From the NCBI GenBank assembly GCA_963746735.1, contig CAVVCO010000031.1:1-64000 (forward strand): a DNA stretch of 64,000 nt, written 5' to 3'. Positions within the stretch are counted from its first letter, which is position 1. Each line of letters opens with the position of its first letter. The stretch is from CAVSWT01 sp963746735. GTDB taxonomy: Bacteria > Bacteroidota > Ignavibacteria > Ignavibacteriales > Ignavibacteriaceae. The notes beneath the pieces were generated by a model. The model worked only from the letters and a program-made list of their open reading frames with translations. It searched no databases and was not told the DNA's origin. Position numbers and translations under genes: made by a program. Shown here piece by piece: positions 63,868 through 64,000 of the stretch.

Positions 63868-64000
63868 TTAAGCTGTAAACTTAATCCATTTTATTCTTTC
63901 ATCACTAAAAAAATTATTTACTTTCCTAATGATCAATTCTTCTTTAAATTTTAATTCGTTTCTCCATGCCGCATTTTCAACTTTTAAGTTAAGCACTTTC
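63868..64000 (-). CDS. dciA: DciA-like (DUF721) protein, C-terminal end only
   Basis: The last 43 codons of a gene running out of the window are visible, ending at TAA 63868: VLNLKVENAAWRNELKFKEELI and IKWIKFTA. This is the closing part of the DUF721/DciA fold, which loads the replicative helicase in bacteria without DnaC. It lies 20 bases before gyrB. In related genomes this gene sits between recF and gyrB, supporting the call. Confidence 0.75.
   Translation of the reverse strand, partial: KVLNLKVENAAWRNELKFKEELIIRKVNNFFSDERIKWIKFTA

Overview
The window is a bacterial chromosome segment of low G+C content. It comes most probably from the Ignavibacteria or a related lineage of the Bacteroidota/Chlorobi group. 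The best evidence is two secreted proteins ending in a Por-type (T9SS) sorting domain with the FPNPFNPxTTIKY signature typical of that group. The replication-start gene set and an ADP-heptose epimerase (a Gram-negative outer-membrane sugar) agree with this. No rRNA, tRNA, CRISPR array, transposase or integrase was found.

Region 1 (1-9.8 kb) is accessory DNA. About a dozen mostly single-gene units all lie on the minus strand: a T9SS cargo protein, an Arr-type rifamycin ADP-ribosyltransferase, two small membrane proteins, two methyltransferases, two VOC proteins, a hydroxyacid dehydrogenase, an acetyltransferase, a secreted PNPOx-like protein and a DinB-like remnant. They are separated by palindromic non-coding DNA, including a repeated element of about 200-300 bp. 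The layout resembles an integron cassette array without an integrase, but canonical attC sites could not be shown.

Region 2 (10-29 kb) mixes housekeeping and envelope genes: a lipoprotein with a YncE-like propeller and a phosphoesterase domain, a hydrolase-desaturase-acetyltransferase-phosphatase group, an EamA exporter, dCMP deaminase, an SPFH/small-membrane/ribbon-helix-helix operon, two peptidoglycan hydrolases and ferrochelatase. Several classes of dispersed palindromes lie between them.

Region 3 (29-48 kb) holds a DUF362/polyferredoxin redox pair, a ClC channel with CBS domains, a RES-Xre toxin-antitoxin pair, a SpoIIE-type phosphatase with a DksA-like zinc finger, an ECF sigma factor with a YciI partner, metH, hldD, a Nudix hydrolase, a TIGR02466-type oxygenase and two oxidoreductase/hydrolase genes.

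Region 4 (48.8-64 kb) runs from glgA through a predicted PD-(D/E)XK protein and a patatin-barrel protein to the replication start: yidC-yidD-rnpA-rpmH divergent from dnaA, with a candidate oriC between them. It then continues with gyrA, gyrB and the end of a dciA-like gene, all pointing toward dnaA.

Five genes (arr, the SPFH partner, a lysozyme-like gene, the polyferredoxin and gyrB) are readable only by assuming single-base frameshifts. Because gyrB is essential, uncorrected sequence errors are the leading explanation. The five are annotated here as composite genes.
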